A stretch of DNA of 64,000 nt, from positions 5,373-69,372 of the forward strand of contig CAZFBS010000010.1 in NCBI GenBank assembly GCA_964517265.1, written 5' to 3'. The notes under the pieces were generated by a model. The model made no database searches, was not told where the DNA came from, and saw only the letters and a list, made by a program, of their open reading frames with translations. The DNA comes from REEP01 sp964517265 (lineage in GTDB: Bacteria > Pseudomonadota > Alphaproteobacteria > Rhodospirillales > Defluviicoccaceae). Positions 37,377 through 46,337 of the stretch are shown piece after piece (position 1 is the first letter of the stretch; each line of letters starts with the position of its first letter). Both the position numbers and the translations under genes were made by a program.

Positions 37377-38249
37377 TTAACCGTCTACCTGTGAATCGGA
37401 AACCGGCGTGCGGCTAACCGACGTGGCGCCGCCGGTCGTGGTCCCAGCCGCACTGCTTTCCGGATCTGAAGTGGCGGGTACCCGCGGAAAGAGTTGCTCC
37501 GCAACCGGACGACGATCCGGCGGTGTGACAATCCCACCTGAAATGACCATCTTGATCGCTTCCTCGACACTCATGCTGAGAGGAACCAAATCTTTTTTCG
37601 GCACAAAAAGAAGAAAACCGGAAGTCGGGTTGGGGGTCGTCGGCAAGAAAACATTGATCATCTCCTGCGCGGTTAAGTTTTGTACCTCGCCTTCTGTGCG
37701 GCCGGTAATGAACGCAATGGCCCACAGGCCAGGTCGGGGGTATTCCACCAGGACTGCCTGACGGAATGCCGCTGACTGCTGGGCGAGGATCGTCTCGATG
37801 ATCTGTTTCAAAGCACCGTAGACGCTTCGAATTACCGGCATCCGCGCAAGCAAGGTATCGTACACCCTGATAAGGGTCCGGCCGACAAAACCGGCAGTGA
37901 CCGCGCCAATCAGAGTGAGCATGACCAACAGGATGACCACCCCGACCCCCGGCAAGGCGAACGGCAAGTAGTTTCCCGGATTGTAGCGGTCCGGGATCAA
38001 CGGGTTGATTGCAGCGTCGATGAAACTGATGATCAACCAAGAGATGTAAATCGTAATGGAAATGGGTGCTGTTACCAAAACGCCTGCGAGAAAATATGCT
38101 CGCAGGCGCCCCATGATTCCCTTGTGTGACTCCCGATGCCGCGAGTCATCCGCGCTCAACGAAGAAGAACCCGTTTTCAACCAGGAAGATTTTCCAGGGT
38201 CCTCGGCCGACCCGCTGCTATCCTGCAGCCAGTTCTCGCGATCACTCAT
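37377..38249 (-). CDS. DUF502 family membrane protein
   Basis: A 290-residue protein: a hydrophilic N terminus (about 45 residues), two transmembrane helices (about 50-75 and 98-122) and a soluble domain with DUF502 signatures (NPLIP, VRSVYGALKQIIETIL, FRQAVLVEYPRPGLWAIAFITG, VFLPTTPNPTSGFLLFVP). The C terminus is Ser/Thr/Pro-rich. Function is unknown. ATG 38249 is used; the internal Met46 (MGRLRAYFLAG) would give a more typical length. Confidence 0.85.
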   Translation of the reverse strand: MSDRENWLQDSSGSAEDPGKSSWLKTGSSSLSADDSRHRESHKGIMGRLRAYFLAGVLVTAPISITIYISWLIISFIDAAINPLIPDRYNPGNYLPFALPGVGVVILLVMLTLIGAVTAGFVGRTLIRVYDTLLARMPVIRSVYGALKQIIETILAQQSAAFRQAVLVEYPRPGLWAIAFITGRTEGEVQNLTAQEMINVFLPTTPNPTSGFLLFVPKKDLVPLSMSVEEAIKMVISGGIVTPPDRRPVAEQLFPRVPATSDPESSAAGTTTGGATSVSRTPVSDSQVDG

Positions 38250-38412
38250 GTGTTGGACAACTGCTCACGATCTGTCTCGTCGGGTGGCAGAATCAGTCAC
38301 CCCGCCCAGCGGCGCTGCGACAAAGAGCGATCGATTATGGTCACCCTCGTCCGGCTCGCGAAGGAATTGTATAAGAGCCCACCATTAAGAGAAAGCGGAA
38401 GGAAGTGGGCCG

Positions 38413-38877
38413 GTGCAGGAACTTCAAAGACGCAACCCTCAACATCCGCTCGTCGGCATTGGCGTGGTCGTCCTGCGCCACAGACAAGTGTTGCTGGTGC
38501 GCCGCGCCAATCCACCGAGAGCCGGTGAGTGGAGCCTCCCTGGCGGCCTTCAGCATGTTGGCGAGACGATCGCGCAAGCAGGGCTTCGTGAAGTCAAGGA
38601 AGAGACCAATGTCGACATCCGGGTGTGGGGTGTGGTTGATGTCGTCGACCTGATCGAATACGAGGACACGGGAACCAAGCTAAGCTACCATTTCACGCTG
38701 GTTGAACTGCTCGCCACGTGGCTGAGTGGCGAGATCATTGCAGGCGAAGACGCTGCCGATGCCGTATGGGTCGATCTTGACCGGCTTTCGTTGATGCAGA
38801 TGTGGAAGGAAACCGTTCGGATCATCGACTTGGCACAAAAAATGTGGACAGATGGCAGCCATCCTTGGTGGACGTGA
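38413..38877 (+). CDS. Nudix hydrolase
   Basis: A 154-residue Nudix protein. The Nudix box is complete except for its last Gly: GLQHVGETIAQAGLREVKEETNV (the family consensus is Gx5Ex7REUxEExGU). The N-terminal strand VGIGVVVLRHRQVLLVRR and W-SLPGG fit the ADP-ribose/ADP-sugar or mutT-like groups, but the substrate is open. GTG 38413 is the start. The ACT-domain gene follows after 95 bases. Confidence 0.88.
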   Translation: MQELQRRNPQHPLVGIGVVVLRHRQVLLVRRANPPRAGEWSLPGGLQHVGETIAQAGLREVKEETNVDIRVWGVVDVVDLIEYEDTGTKLSYHFTLVELLATWLSGEIIAGEDAADAVWVDLDRLSLMQMWKETVRIIDLAQKMWTDGSHPWWT

Positions 38878-38972
38878 AGACATCAGTTTTGGTCAGCGAA
38901 CGCCGCACCATCCCACAAACGTCGATTGAGGCACACGATCCCTTCCTTGAACTTTCGAAAGAGAACAGGGCC

Positions 38973-39497
38973 ATGACCAAAACCGTGTTCGTCTCGATCT
39001 CCTGCGCCGACCGGCTCGGGCTGATTGCCGCCATCAGCGGGTGCCTGTTCGACCTCGGCGGTAATCTCGGCGATACCACGTTCGCCGTTCTCGGTGGCGC
39101 CGCCGACTTCGATTCTGTGGTCGAACTGCCCGATGATTGCTCGCCAGAACACGTTGAAAGCACGCTTCGTGCCTTATCGGAACTCGCCGATGCGGATATA
39201 TCGGTTCAGGCTTTCACGTTATCGCCCGTACACGCAACCTCGGCTCAGGTCACGCATCGAATTACCGTCAGTGGTGGCGATCGCCCGGGGCTCGTTGCGC
39301 GTCTCAGCGAGGTCTTCGTCGAGTTCGGAGCCAACATCGTGCGCCTTAACGCCGAACGCATTCCATCGCCGGCAGGGTCCGTCTATGGTGTGATCATGGC
39401 GGTTCATATCCCGACACACACGACCGACTCTTGCCTTGCCACCGTTGCCAATACCGCCGGAAGTCTTGGTCTCACATGTCACTGGCAAGCGATGTGA
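38973..39497 (+). CDS. Tandem ACT-domain protein (GcvR-like)
   Basis: A 174-residue protein made of two ACT domains: the first starts FVSISCADRLGLIAAISGCLFDLGGNL, the second starts HRITVSGGDRPGLVARLSEVFVEFGANI. This is the layout of glycine-cleavage regulator GcvR and related amino-acid sensors; the ligand is unknown. The frame is open from 38802 across the end of the Nudix gene, but ATG 38973 is where similarity begins. Confidence 0.82.
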   Translation: MTKTVFVSISCADRLGLIAAISGCLFDLGGNLGDTTFAVLGGAADFDSVVELPDDCSPEHVESTLRALSELADADISVQAFTLSPVHATSAQVTHRITVSGGDRPGLVARLSEVFVEFGANIVRLNAERIPSPAGSVYGVIMAVHIPTHTTDSCLATVANTAGSLGLTCHWQAM

Positions 39498-39853
39498 TGC
39501 GGCTTTGCGCTGTCTCCCAACGATCTGACTCTTGACCAGATAACCGAGATGGTCCCGTCGTGACATCAGCGCTCGCCCCTGTTAAGAAGAATAAACGTAA
39601 GACCTTCAAGGGCAACGAATTTTGCCTCGTCCGGCGGACGCGATGCGCTTGCCGACGCGAGCGTGCGGGGATGGCGGTAACGTGAACGATTTCCTGTCTG
39701 TCGGCATGTCATGATCAAGCTGTCATGGTCTCCTCCCTGATTGGCCGGTTGCAAAAAGTTGTTTCTGGCGTGCGAAGGGATGAGCCGCACTTGCATTGCC
39801 CTCAGCGTATCTCCTTGGCTGCATGTTCGGTCGCTCCACCCGCCCCCGGTTCC
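39498..39853. other. Intergenic region, no gene supported
   Basis: About 356 bases upstream of the TIGR02186 gene. Relatives of that gene often have a TauE/SafE exporter gene next to them, but I could not read any remnant here in either strand. The minus-strand frame 39566-39970 is not protein-like. Confidence 0.4.
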
Positions 39854-40609
39854 ATGAAGGCAATGAATTTTGCCATCGCGCTGCTGCTCATCCTCGTTGC
39901 TTTTTGCACAGTGCCGCTCATTGCCCTGCGCGCGGCCCAGGCTCAAATCATCGCCGACATCTCGGATCACCTAATTGCCGTCACCACCGGATTCTCAGGC
40001 GCCGAGCTGCTGTTGTTCGGTGCTGCCGAGAGAGGCACTGTGGTGGTGGTGGTACGCGGCCCCCGTGGACCCTTTGTTGTTCGGCGCAAGGCGCGGGTTG
40101 CAGGCATTTGGATCAACCGAGCCGAGATGACCTTCAAGAATGTGCCGCGCTATTACGCAATTGCTTCAAGCGAACCTTTGGACACTATTCCTGCCGCGGT
40201 TCGGGCACGTCACGAAATGGGCGTCGACGCGCTGAATATTCAAGCGCCTCAGAATGAGCGACCGGAGCGGATTGCCCGCTACCGTCAGGCGCTGATCCGC
40301 AACATGCAGAATGACAACCTGTACTACCGGGAACCGGCGCGCGTGAATTTTCTTGGCGCCCAGCTGTTTCGCGTGGATGTCTGGTTTCCGGCCAATGCGC
40401 CGGTGGGGCTCTATGAGGTCTCTGTCTATCTCGTTCAGGACGGCGACGTCATTAGTGCGCAAAGCAGCCCCTTGCATGTCAGCAGACTGGGTTTCGAGGC
40501 ATGGATCTTCGACTTTGCGCATCGGCGTCCCTTGTTCTATGGTGTCCTTGCCATTGTGCTCGCAGTGATGGCAGGATGGGCAGCGAGCGTCATTTTCCGC
40601 AAAGAGTAG
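39854..40609 (+). CDS. TIGR02186 family exported/membrane protein
   Basis: A 251-residue protein with an N-terminal signal or anchor helix (about 5-25), a long beta-rich periplasmic region and a C-terminal transmembrane helix (about 228-247) ending in Arg/Lys. The sequence matches the alphaproteobacterial TIGR02186 pattern: QIIADISDHLIAVTTGFSGAELLLFGA and DVWFPANAPVGLYEVSVYLVQDG. Function is unknown; relatives often sit beside sulfite/sulfonate exporters. ATG 39854 is preferred over 39863 and the upstream frame opening at 39725. A UspA gene follows 3 bases after the stop. Confidence 0.82.
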   Translation: MKAMNFAIALLLILVAFCTVPLIALRAAQAQIIADISDHLIAVTTGFSGAELLLFGAAERGTVVVVVRGPRGPFVVRRKARVAGIWINRAEMTFKNVPRYYAIASSEPLDTIPAAVRARHEMGVDALNIQAPQNERPERIARYRQALIRNMQNDNLYYREPARVNFLGAQLFRVDVWFPANAPVGLYEVSVYLVQDGDVISAQSSPLHVSRLGFEAWIFDFAHRRPLFYGVLAIVLAVMAGWAASVIFRKE

Positions 40610-40612
40610 GCC

Positions 40613-41140
40613 GTGGGCTCTTACCCTAGTCAGGAGGATCACCGCACTGAAGCGGAGCCTCCCGAACCTTCCTCGCAACCGGCCACCCGGACGTTCCTTT
40701 GCGTCGTCGACGAAAGCGAGGAACTTCATCAAGCGCTACGGTACGCTTGCCGCCGGGCCAGAAGCACGCGCGGGCGGGTCGCCTTGCTCTATGTTATTGA
40801 ACCGGTCGAATTCCAGCACTGGATGGCGGTCAGCCACCTGATGGAAGAGGAACGCCGGGAACAGGCAGAGGAAATGCTACAGGTGGTGGCCTCGGTCGTC
40901 CAAAAGCTGTCCGGTGCAATGCCAGTCGTCTACATTCGCGAGGGCAAACTGACGGATACGTTGATGAAGCTGATCGAGGAGGAACCCCACTTCTCGATCC
41001 TCGTCGTCGGCGCATCGGCGGGGGGAGAAGGTCCGGGCCGCTTGATCAATTATGTGATGAAGCGAGTTGGCAAGCTCCCGATCCCGATCACGATCGTTCC
41101 CGGCGGCCTGTCCGATGAAGAAATCGACGCGATTAGCTGA
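40613..41140 (+). CDS. Universal stress protein (UspA family)
   Basis: A 175-residue UspA-fold protein: a disordered N terminus of about 25 residues, then the first strand FLCVVDESEELHQALRYACRRA, a central FSILVVGAS and the C-terminal PIPITIVPGG. The ATP-binding GxxGx9GS motif is altered (GASAGGEGPGR), so nucleotide binding is uncertain. GTG 40613 starts 3 bases after the TIGR02186 gene stops, so they form an operon. Confidence 0.88.
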   Translation: MGSYPSQEDHRTEAEPPEPSSQPATRTFLCVVDESEELHQALRYACRRARSTRGRVALLYVIEPVEFQHWMAVSHLMEEERREQAEEMLQVVASVVQKLSGAMPVVYIREGKLTDTLMKLIEEEPHFSILVVGASAGGEGPGRLINYVMKRVGKLPIPITIVPGGLSDEEIDAIS

Positions 41141-41152
41141 CGAGGCAGACGT

Positions 41153-41827
41153 TTAAGCCGTCAACCGTGGTTCGCCGGGGCGAAGTGCGTGGATAGCAGC
41201 GGCATAATCGTCACGCTGAAACACGGCGGTGCCGGCCACCAGGACATCGGCACCGGCCCCGACGACGGCCGGTGCAGTTTCCTCATTGACGCCGCCATCC
41301 ACTTCCAGCTCGATCGGACGATCGCCAATCATTTTACGGATGCGGCGAATTTTTTCCAGCTGCGCCGGAATGAAACTTTGGCCACCGAAGCCCGGGTTGA
41401 CTGACATCACCAATATCAAATCGAGACGGTCGAGGACATGCTCGATCACGGCTTCCGATGTCGCCGGGTTCAATGATACTCCTGCTTTCTTGCCAAGCCC
41501 CCGGATGACCTGGAGGCTCCGGTCGAGATGAAGGTCGGCTTCCGCGTGGACGGTGATGATGTCCGCGCCAGCGGCGGCGAACTCGGCGAGGTAGGGTTGA
41601 GCGGGATTGATCATCAGGTGGACGTCAAACGGTTTGGCGGTCCAGGGACGGATCGCGCGAAGCACAACCGGTCCAAAGGTCAAGTTCGGGACGAAATGTC
41701 CATCCATGACATCGACATGGACGTAATCACATCCGGCGGTATCAATGGCACGCACCTCCTCGCCAAGACGCGCAAAATCGGCCGAAAGGATCGATGGGGC
41801 AACCTTGACTTTGCCAGACGTCGGCAT
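41153..41827 (-). CDS. rpe: Ribulose-phosphate 3-epimerase
   Basis: Interconverts ribulose-5-P and xylulose-5-P. TIM barrel with the family signatures VAPSILSADFARLG, VDVMDGHFVPNLTFG, VMSVNPGFGGQ and the phosphate-binding ELEVDGGVN. The metal-binding His and Asp residues are in place. ATG 41827 starts just after the fba stop; GTG 41845, overlapping fba by 14 bases, is possible. It is last of prk-tkt-fba-rpe. Confidence 0.95.
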   Translation of the reverse strand: MPTSGKVKVAPSILSADFARLGEEVRAIDTAGCDYVHVDVMDGHFVPNLTFGPVVLRAIRPWTAKPFDVHLMINPAQPYLAEFAAAGADIITVHAEADLHLDRSLQVIRGLGKKAGVSLNPATSEAVIEHVLDRLDLILVMSVNPGFGGQSFIPAQLEKIRRIRKMIGDRPIELEVDGGVNEETAPAVVGAGADVLVAGTAVFQRDDYAAAIHALRPGEPRLTA

Positions 41828-41831
41828 CGGA

Positions 41832-42845
41832 TCAGGCGGCTTCACCTGTATACGAGCCGCTGCAGGCTTCGCTGTTCAACATTGCGCGACGCAAGAGCCG
41901 CTGCTGCGCGGCAACCACGTTCACCGCCGATCCGCTCCAGGCTTTCAAGGCTTGATCCTGAAGAGCCCGGCCATAGGAGAAGCTGAGAGTCCAGGGATGC
42001 GGGCCGAAGCGGGCGTTCATTGCATTCAGGTGCTCCGTCGCCCGCTCGCTGCTCTGGCCGCCGGAAAGAAACACAATCCCCGGCACCGCCGCCGGCACCT
42101 TCCGCCTCAGGCAATGAAGCGTCCGCTCGGCCACCTCATCGACCGTCGCCTGATAATCACAGTCCTTGCCGGCAAGCACCATGTTGGGCTTGAGCAACAT
42201 GCCTTCCAGCACGACCCGCTGCTCGAACAATTCATCGAAGACGGCATGAAGAACGCGCCTCGTGACGTCCTCGCACACGTCGATGTCGTGACGCCCATCC
42301 ATCAGCACTTCCGGCTCCACGATCGGCACCAGCCCCCCCTCCTGACAGAGGGCGGCGTAGCGTGCCAGCGCATGGGCATTGGTCGCGATTGCGGTCGCGG
42401 TTGGAAGCCCGTCAGCAATAGCAATCACCGCACGCCATTTGGCGAACCGAGCACCGAGATCGCGGTACTCGGCGATTCGCTCCCGCAGCCCATCAAGACC
42501 CTCCGTCACTGTCTCTCCCGGACAGCCGGCAAGCGACTTAGCGCCGGTATCGACCTTGATGCCGGGAATGATATGCTGCTGTCTCAACACCTCAACGAAG
42601 GGGATTCCGTCAGCGGCTGATTGCCGGAGCGTCTCGTCATGAAGGATCACGCCGGAGATGTACCGGCCCAGGTGCGGCGTCGTGAGCAGCATCTCCCGGT
42701 AGCTTTGCCGCGTTTCGTACGACGAGTCGACGCCAACCGACCCCAGCCGCTTGGTGATTGTGCCGGTGCTCTCGTCCGCGGCCAGAATTCCCTTTCCCGT
42801 CTTGACCAGAGATTGGGCTGTTTCCTCCAGTTCCGCGCGTGTCAT
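41832..42845 (-). CDS. fba: Fructose-bisphosphate aldolase, class I
   Basis: Cleaves or forms fructose-1,6-bisphosphate (also sedoheptulose-1,7-bisphosphate in Calvin metabolism). It is the eukaryote-like class I type: GKGILAADESTGTI near the N terminus, Schiff-base Lys219 (LEGMLLKPNMV) and FLSGGQSSE. Length 337. It does not need a divalent metal, unlike class II. It lies 31 bases downstream of tkt and overlaps or abuts rpe. Confidence 0.95.
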   Translation of the reverse strand: MTRAELEETAQSLVKTGKGILAADESTGTITKRLGSVGVDSSYETRQSYREMLLTTPHLGRYISGVILHDETLRQSAADGIPFVEVLRQQHIIPGIKVDTGAKSLAGCPGETVTEGLDGLRERIAEYRDLGARFAKWRAVIAIADGLPTATAIATNAHALARYAALCQEGGLVPIVEPEVLMDGRHDIDVCEDVTRRVLHAVFDELFEQRVVLEGMLLKPNMVLAGKDCDYQATVDEVAERTLHCLRRKVPAAVPGIVFLSGGQSSERATEHLNAMNARFGPHPWTLSFSYGRALQDQALKAWSGSAVNVVAAQQRLLRRAMLNSEACSGSYTGEAA

Positions 42846-42876
42846 TGTGCGTCAATCCTCGTCCAGCACGCCGGCT

Positions 42877-44982
42877 CTAGCCGACGACGTCGATTCCGAA
42901 CCGGGAAGCCGGCCGACGGTCAGCAACCCGCCTTCGTGCCACCGCCTCCCTGGCCTTGGCAACGACATTTTCTGCCGTAATCCCGAAGTACTTGAACAAG
43001 ACCGGGGCCGGTGCAGAAAGGCTGAAATCCTTCAGTCCAATGAAGATCCCGTTCTCGCCGATATATTTATCCCAGCCGGGAGAGATTGCCGCCTCGACAG
43101 CAAGCCGGATGCCGTGCGGCCAGCGCGGACCCAGAACCTCCTGCCGATATTTCTCCGGCTGCATGTCGAACAACTCCCAACACGGCATCGAAACCACGGC
43201 GGTCGCAATTCCTTCCGCCTGCAGCATCTCCCGGGCGGCAACCGCGACATGCACCTCCGAACCGGTCGCGAGCAGTGTCACCTCACGCTCACCACCGTCC
43301 GCCTCGTGCAACACGTAAGCGCCGCGGGCACACAGGTTGACGCTGACGTGCTCGGTCCGAACCGCCGGCACCGCCTGCCGGGTCAAAGCGAGACATGAAG
43401 GTACATCGTATTCAGTCAAGGCGATTACCCAGCATTCGAATGTCTCCACCGCGTCAGCGGGACGGAACACAAGCAGATTGGGCATCACCCGCAAGCTTGC
43501 CAGCGTTTCGGAAGGGTGATGGGTCGGCCCGTCTTCGCCCACGCCGATCGAGTCGTGGGTGAGAACATAGATCACGCGCTGCTTCATCAGCGCGGACATC
43601 CGGATCGCCCCGCGCATATAGTCGGCAAAAACCAGGAACGTGCCGCCGTAGGGAATGAACCCCCCATGAAGGGCCATGCCGTTCATGATCGCGGCCATCG
43701 CATGCTCGCGAACACCATAATGAATGTAGCGGCCGGTGAAATCGCCGGGCCTGATATCAACGGTGTGCGAGGTCTGGGTAAAGACCGAGTCCGAAAGATC
43801 CGCCGAACCGCCGATAATCTCGGGAAATGTAGCAGTCAGGATCTCCAGGGCTTGGCCCGATGCTTTCCGCGTTGCCCACTTTGGCTGCTCGCCGGCAAGC
43901 CTGTGCTTGAACTCGTTCAGCGGGACCTGCCAGTTCGGGGCTAGGCGTCCGCCGCTGGTTCGGTTGAACTCGGCCCGTTTGGCTTCATCAAGCGCCGCAA
44001 ACCGCTGCTCCCAGCCCTCCCGCTCCGGAACACTGCGCAGCGCCGCCGCGCGCCAAGCCTTGAGGATATGCTGCGGCACGACGAAAGGAGGATAGGGCCA
44101 GTTCAGCGTTCTCCGAACGCCGGCAACTTCTTCTTCTCCCAGCGGCGCGCCATGGGTCGCAGACGTACCCGCCTTTGTCGGTGCCCCCTTTCCGATGGTC
44201 GTTCGGCAGGCGATCAGGGACGGCTTGTCAGACATTCTCGCCTTGGCGATCGCTTCGGCAACCGCAATTGGATCGTCCCCGTCAACCGTTTGGGCATCCC
44301 AGCCGGACGCCTCGAACCGCGCCAGTTGATTGTCGCCGGTGGTCAAAGAGGTGGGCCCATCGATAGAAATCCGGTTGTCGTCCCACAGCACGATCAACTT
44401 GGCGAGACGATAGAAGCCAGCAAAGGAGATGGCTTCCTGACTGAGGCCTTCCATCAAACAGCCGTCGCCAACAACACAATAGGTGTAATGATCGACGATC
44501 TCGTCCCCCCACCGCGCCTGACGAAGACGCTCGGCCAGGGCCATCCCGACCGCGTTGGCCAAACCCTGGGCGAGCGGCCCGGTGGTAGTTTCTATGCCGC
44601 GAGCAGCCCCGTACTCCGGATGGCCCGGCGTCTTTGAATTCAACTGGCGAAAGTTTTTGATCTCGTCGATCGTAATGTCTTCAAACCCTGTCAGATAGAA
44701 CAGCGAATACAGCAACATCGAGCCGTGGCCGGCCGAGAGGATAAAGCGGTCGCGATCTTCCCACTCAGGCTTTTTGGGATCGTATTTCAGGAACTGCTGC
44801 CACAGAACGGTCACGACATTGGCCATTCCCATTGGCAACCCCGGATGCCCCGACTGCGCGCGTTCGACGGCATCGGCCGACAGGATCCGAATGGCATTGA
44901 CCATTTCTTCATGACTTGCCAGCGGTTCGGTCCCCGGCCCAACCTCTGCCTCGGCAACAGAACTCTGGCTTCTTAAGTTCAT
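42877..44982 (-). CDS. tkt: Transketolase
   Basis: Thiamine-diphosphate enzyme of the pentose-phosphate and Calvin cycles. Signatures include RAQSGHPGLPMGMA, GDGCLMEG (ThDP/metal motif) with the following WDDN, HDSIGVGEDGPTHHP and FADYMRGAIRMSAL. 701 residues from ATG 44982, which has GAGGAG at 9-base spacing; the frame opens at 45024 inside prk. It follows prk with 13 bases between stop and start. Confidence 0.96.
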   Translation of the reverse strand: MNLRSQSSVAEAEVGPGTEPLASHEEMVNAIRILSADAVERAQSGHPGLPMGMANVVTVLWQQFLKYDPKKPEWEDRDRFILSAGHGSMLLYSLFYLTGFEDITIDEIKNFRQLNSKTPGHPEYGAARGIETTTGPLAQGLANAVGMALAERLRQARWGDEIVDHYTYCVVGDGCLMEGLSQEAISFAGFYRLAKLIVLWDDNRISIDGPTSLTTGDNQLARFEASGWDAQTVDGDDPIAVAEAIAKARMSDKPSLIACRTTIGKGAPTKAGTSATHGAPLGEEEVAGVRRTLNWPYPPFVVPQHILKAWRAAALRSVPEREGWEQRFAALDEAKRAEFNRTSGGRLAPNWQVPLNEFKHRLAGEQPKWATRKASGQALEILTATFPEIIGGSADLSDSVFTQTSHTVDIRPGDFTGRYIHYGVREHAMAAIMNGMALHGGFIPYGGTFLVFADYMRGAIRMSALMKQRVIYVLTHDSIGVGEDGPTHHPSETLASLRVMPNLLVFRPADAVETFECWVIALTEYDVPSCLALTRQAVPAVRTEHVSVNLCARGAYVLHEADGGEREVTLLATGSEVHVAVAAREMLQAEGIATAVVSMPCWELFDMQPEKYRQEVLGPRWPHGIRLAVEAAISPGWDKYIGENGIFIGLKDFSLSAPAPVLFKYFGITAENVVAKAREAVARRRVADRRPASRFGIDVVG

Positions 44983-44995
44983 CAGTGGCGTCTCC

Positions 44996-45973
44996 TCAGC
45001 TGACATGGTGCGCCAATGCCGCATTCATGAGGTAGTGAGTAATCAGCAGCTGCGACAATGCCAAAGGATGGCTGCGGCGAATCTTCGCCTCGCCGTCATA
45101 AAATGCTCCCAGCAGAGCATCAGGATTCCTCGTCGTCGGAATGAGGTTCCACAGTCTTTCCTTCATCTGCTCGGCATGCCGGTCCTCGATCAGCCCTAGA
45201 ATATGCAGAACGTCGACAGGCCGTCCGTCGACATCTCGCGACAACTCAAGTCGAAAGCCCTCGTCAGCGCCAATTTCCAGCACCGGGGTCAAATCGAGAT
45301 GGGGCAGGGTCGGCCGCAGAACATGAGCGGCATTGAGGCCTGTGCCGATTTCATCCGGATTGCTGTCCGGCGGATAAAAGCCGATCACCATGTCTGCAAA
45401 CGCCCGCTGCGGCACAATATAGCGCTCACTGTCTCTGTTCAGAGCCTCCAGAGACGCCATCACCTGTTCAACGGTATAGCCGCCCAGAGTTGTGTCGCGC
45501 TGAAATTTCCACTTCAGGCGAAGTTGCTCCTTTGGCTCTAGATACAACTTGACGTCGTATGCATCCCGCAGCGCAGGCGTTGCATAGCCGAGACCGCCCT
45601 CTAGAATGATGAACGGCTTAGGCGCGACATACTCCGGCGCCTCTAGCGTTCCTCCGTTATGATTATAGATGGGTTTCAGCACCGGCGCCCCGGACCTTAG
45701 CAGTGCCACGTGCTGTTCAAGAATATCGAGGTAATTGCATTCGGGATCGTGAGGCGTGATTCCCGACTTTGCCCGCTCGGCGCGGGCAAATTTGTGGTAA
45801 TCGTCAACGCAAATCACGAGAGTCCGCTCGCGCCCCAGAACTTCCGCGAGACCCGCGGCCATCGTGCTCTTGCCGGTACCGGAATCACCGACGATGCCGA
45901 TAATGACCGGCTTAGATGCCGCAGAGAAATCCGGTTGCAGAAAATGATGTTGGGATGGGGAGCCAAGCGACAT
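44996..45973 (-). CDS. prk: Phosphoribulokinase, class-II-like
   Basis: Phosphorylates ribulose-5-P to ribulose-1,5-bisphosphate. It has a P-loop (GDSGTGKST), VICVDDYHKFARAERAKSGIT, a KPIYNHNGG segment and WKFQRD...YIVPQRAFADMVI. These match the cyanobacterial/plant class (GDSGCGKST, DDYH, PIYNH), not the octameric proteobacterial class I enzyme (GSSGAGTTS, GDSFHRYDR). About 325 residues also fits class II. ATG 45973 is chosen; GTG 45988 is an alternative. It is first of prk-tkt-fba-rpe. Uridine-kinase-like function is the main alternative; RuBisCO is not in the window. Confidence 0.88.
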   Translation of the reverse strand: MSLGSPSQHHFLQPDFSAASKPVIIGIVGDSGTGKSTMAAGLAEVLGRERTLVICVDDYHKFARAERAKSGITPHDPECNYLDILEQHVALLRSGAPVLKPIYNHNGGTLEAPEYVAPKPFIILEGGLGYATPALRDAYDVKLYLEPKEQLRLKWKFQRDTTLGGYTVEQVMASLEALNRDSERYIVPQRAFADMVIGFYPPDSNPDEIGTGLNAAHVLRPTLPHLDLTPVLEIGADEGFRLELSRDVDGRPVDVLHILGLIEDRHAEQMKERLWNLIPTTRNPDALLGAFYDGEAKIRRSHPLALSQLLITHYLMNAALAHHVS

Positions 45974-46124
45974 CGAAAGCCTGATCACTGGGTTGGTGTT
46001 GCGTGGCGCTTCAGCCGCCTCTTTCGGAACACTCGCGCGAGCGTCTCACTAGATACCGCAAAGCTGCAGGTTTGGAAACCCTGGCTGCCAAGCAGCAGCC
46101 AGCGCTGGCGACGCGCGGATTATG

Positions 46125-46202
46125 TGGGGCGAGAGATGGGATTTGAACCCACGACCCCCTGGACCACAACCAGGTGCTCTAACCAACTGAGCTACTCCCG
46201 CC
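46125..46202 (-). tRNA. tRNA-His (GTG anticodon)
   Basis: On the minus strand, acceptor GCGGGAG pairs with CTCTCGC, preceded by the extra G(-1) opposite discriminator C that marks tRNA-His, and CCA is encoded (46125-46127). The anticodon loop contains TTGTGGT, giving GUG. The T arm is GTGGGTTCAAATCCCAT. Confidence 0.97.
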
Positions 46203-46337
46203 ACTGAGCGCCTGAAATAAGCCCAGGTTACGATCGGGTCAAGCACGGCCCTCGGCCGTGAGGGCGCGTCTTTGTCAATTTGGAAAGGCGCCTCCAGCAG
46301 CCCGGGACCTGCGGCGGCGCCTCACGCTTGTTCTGCC

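Noticed and set aside
39566..39970. 134-codon minus-strand frame upstream of the TIGR02186 gene
   Set aside because: Overlaps the signal-peptide region of a better-supported gene and is not protein-like.
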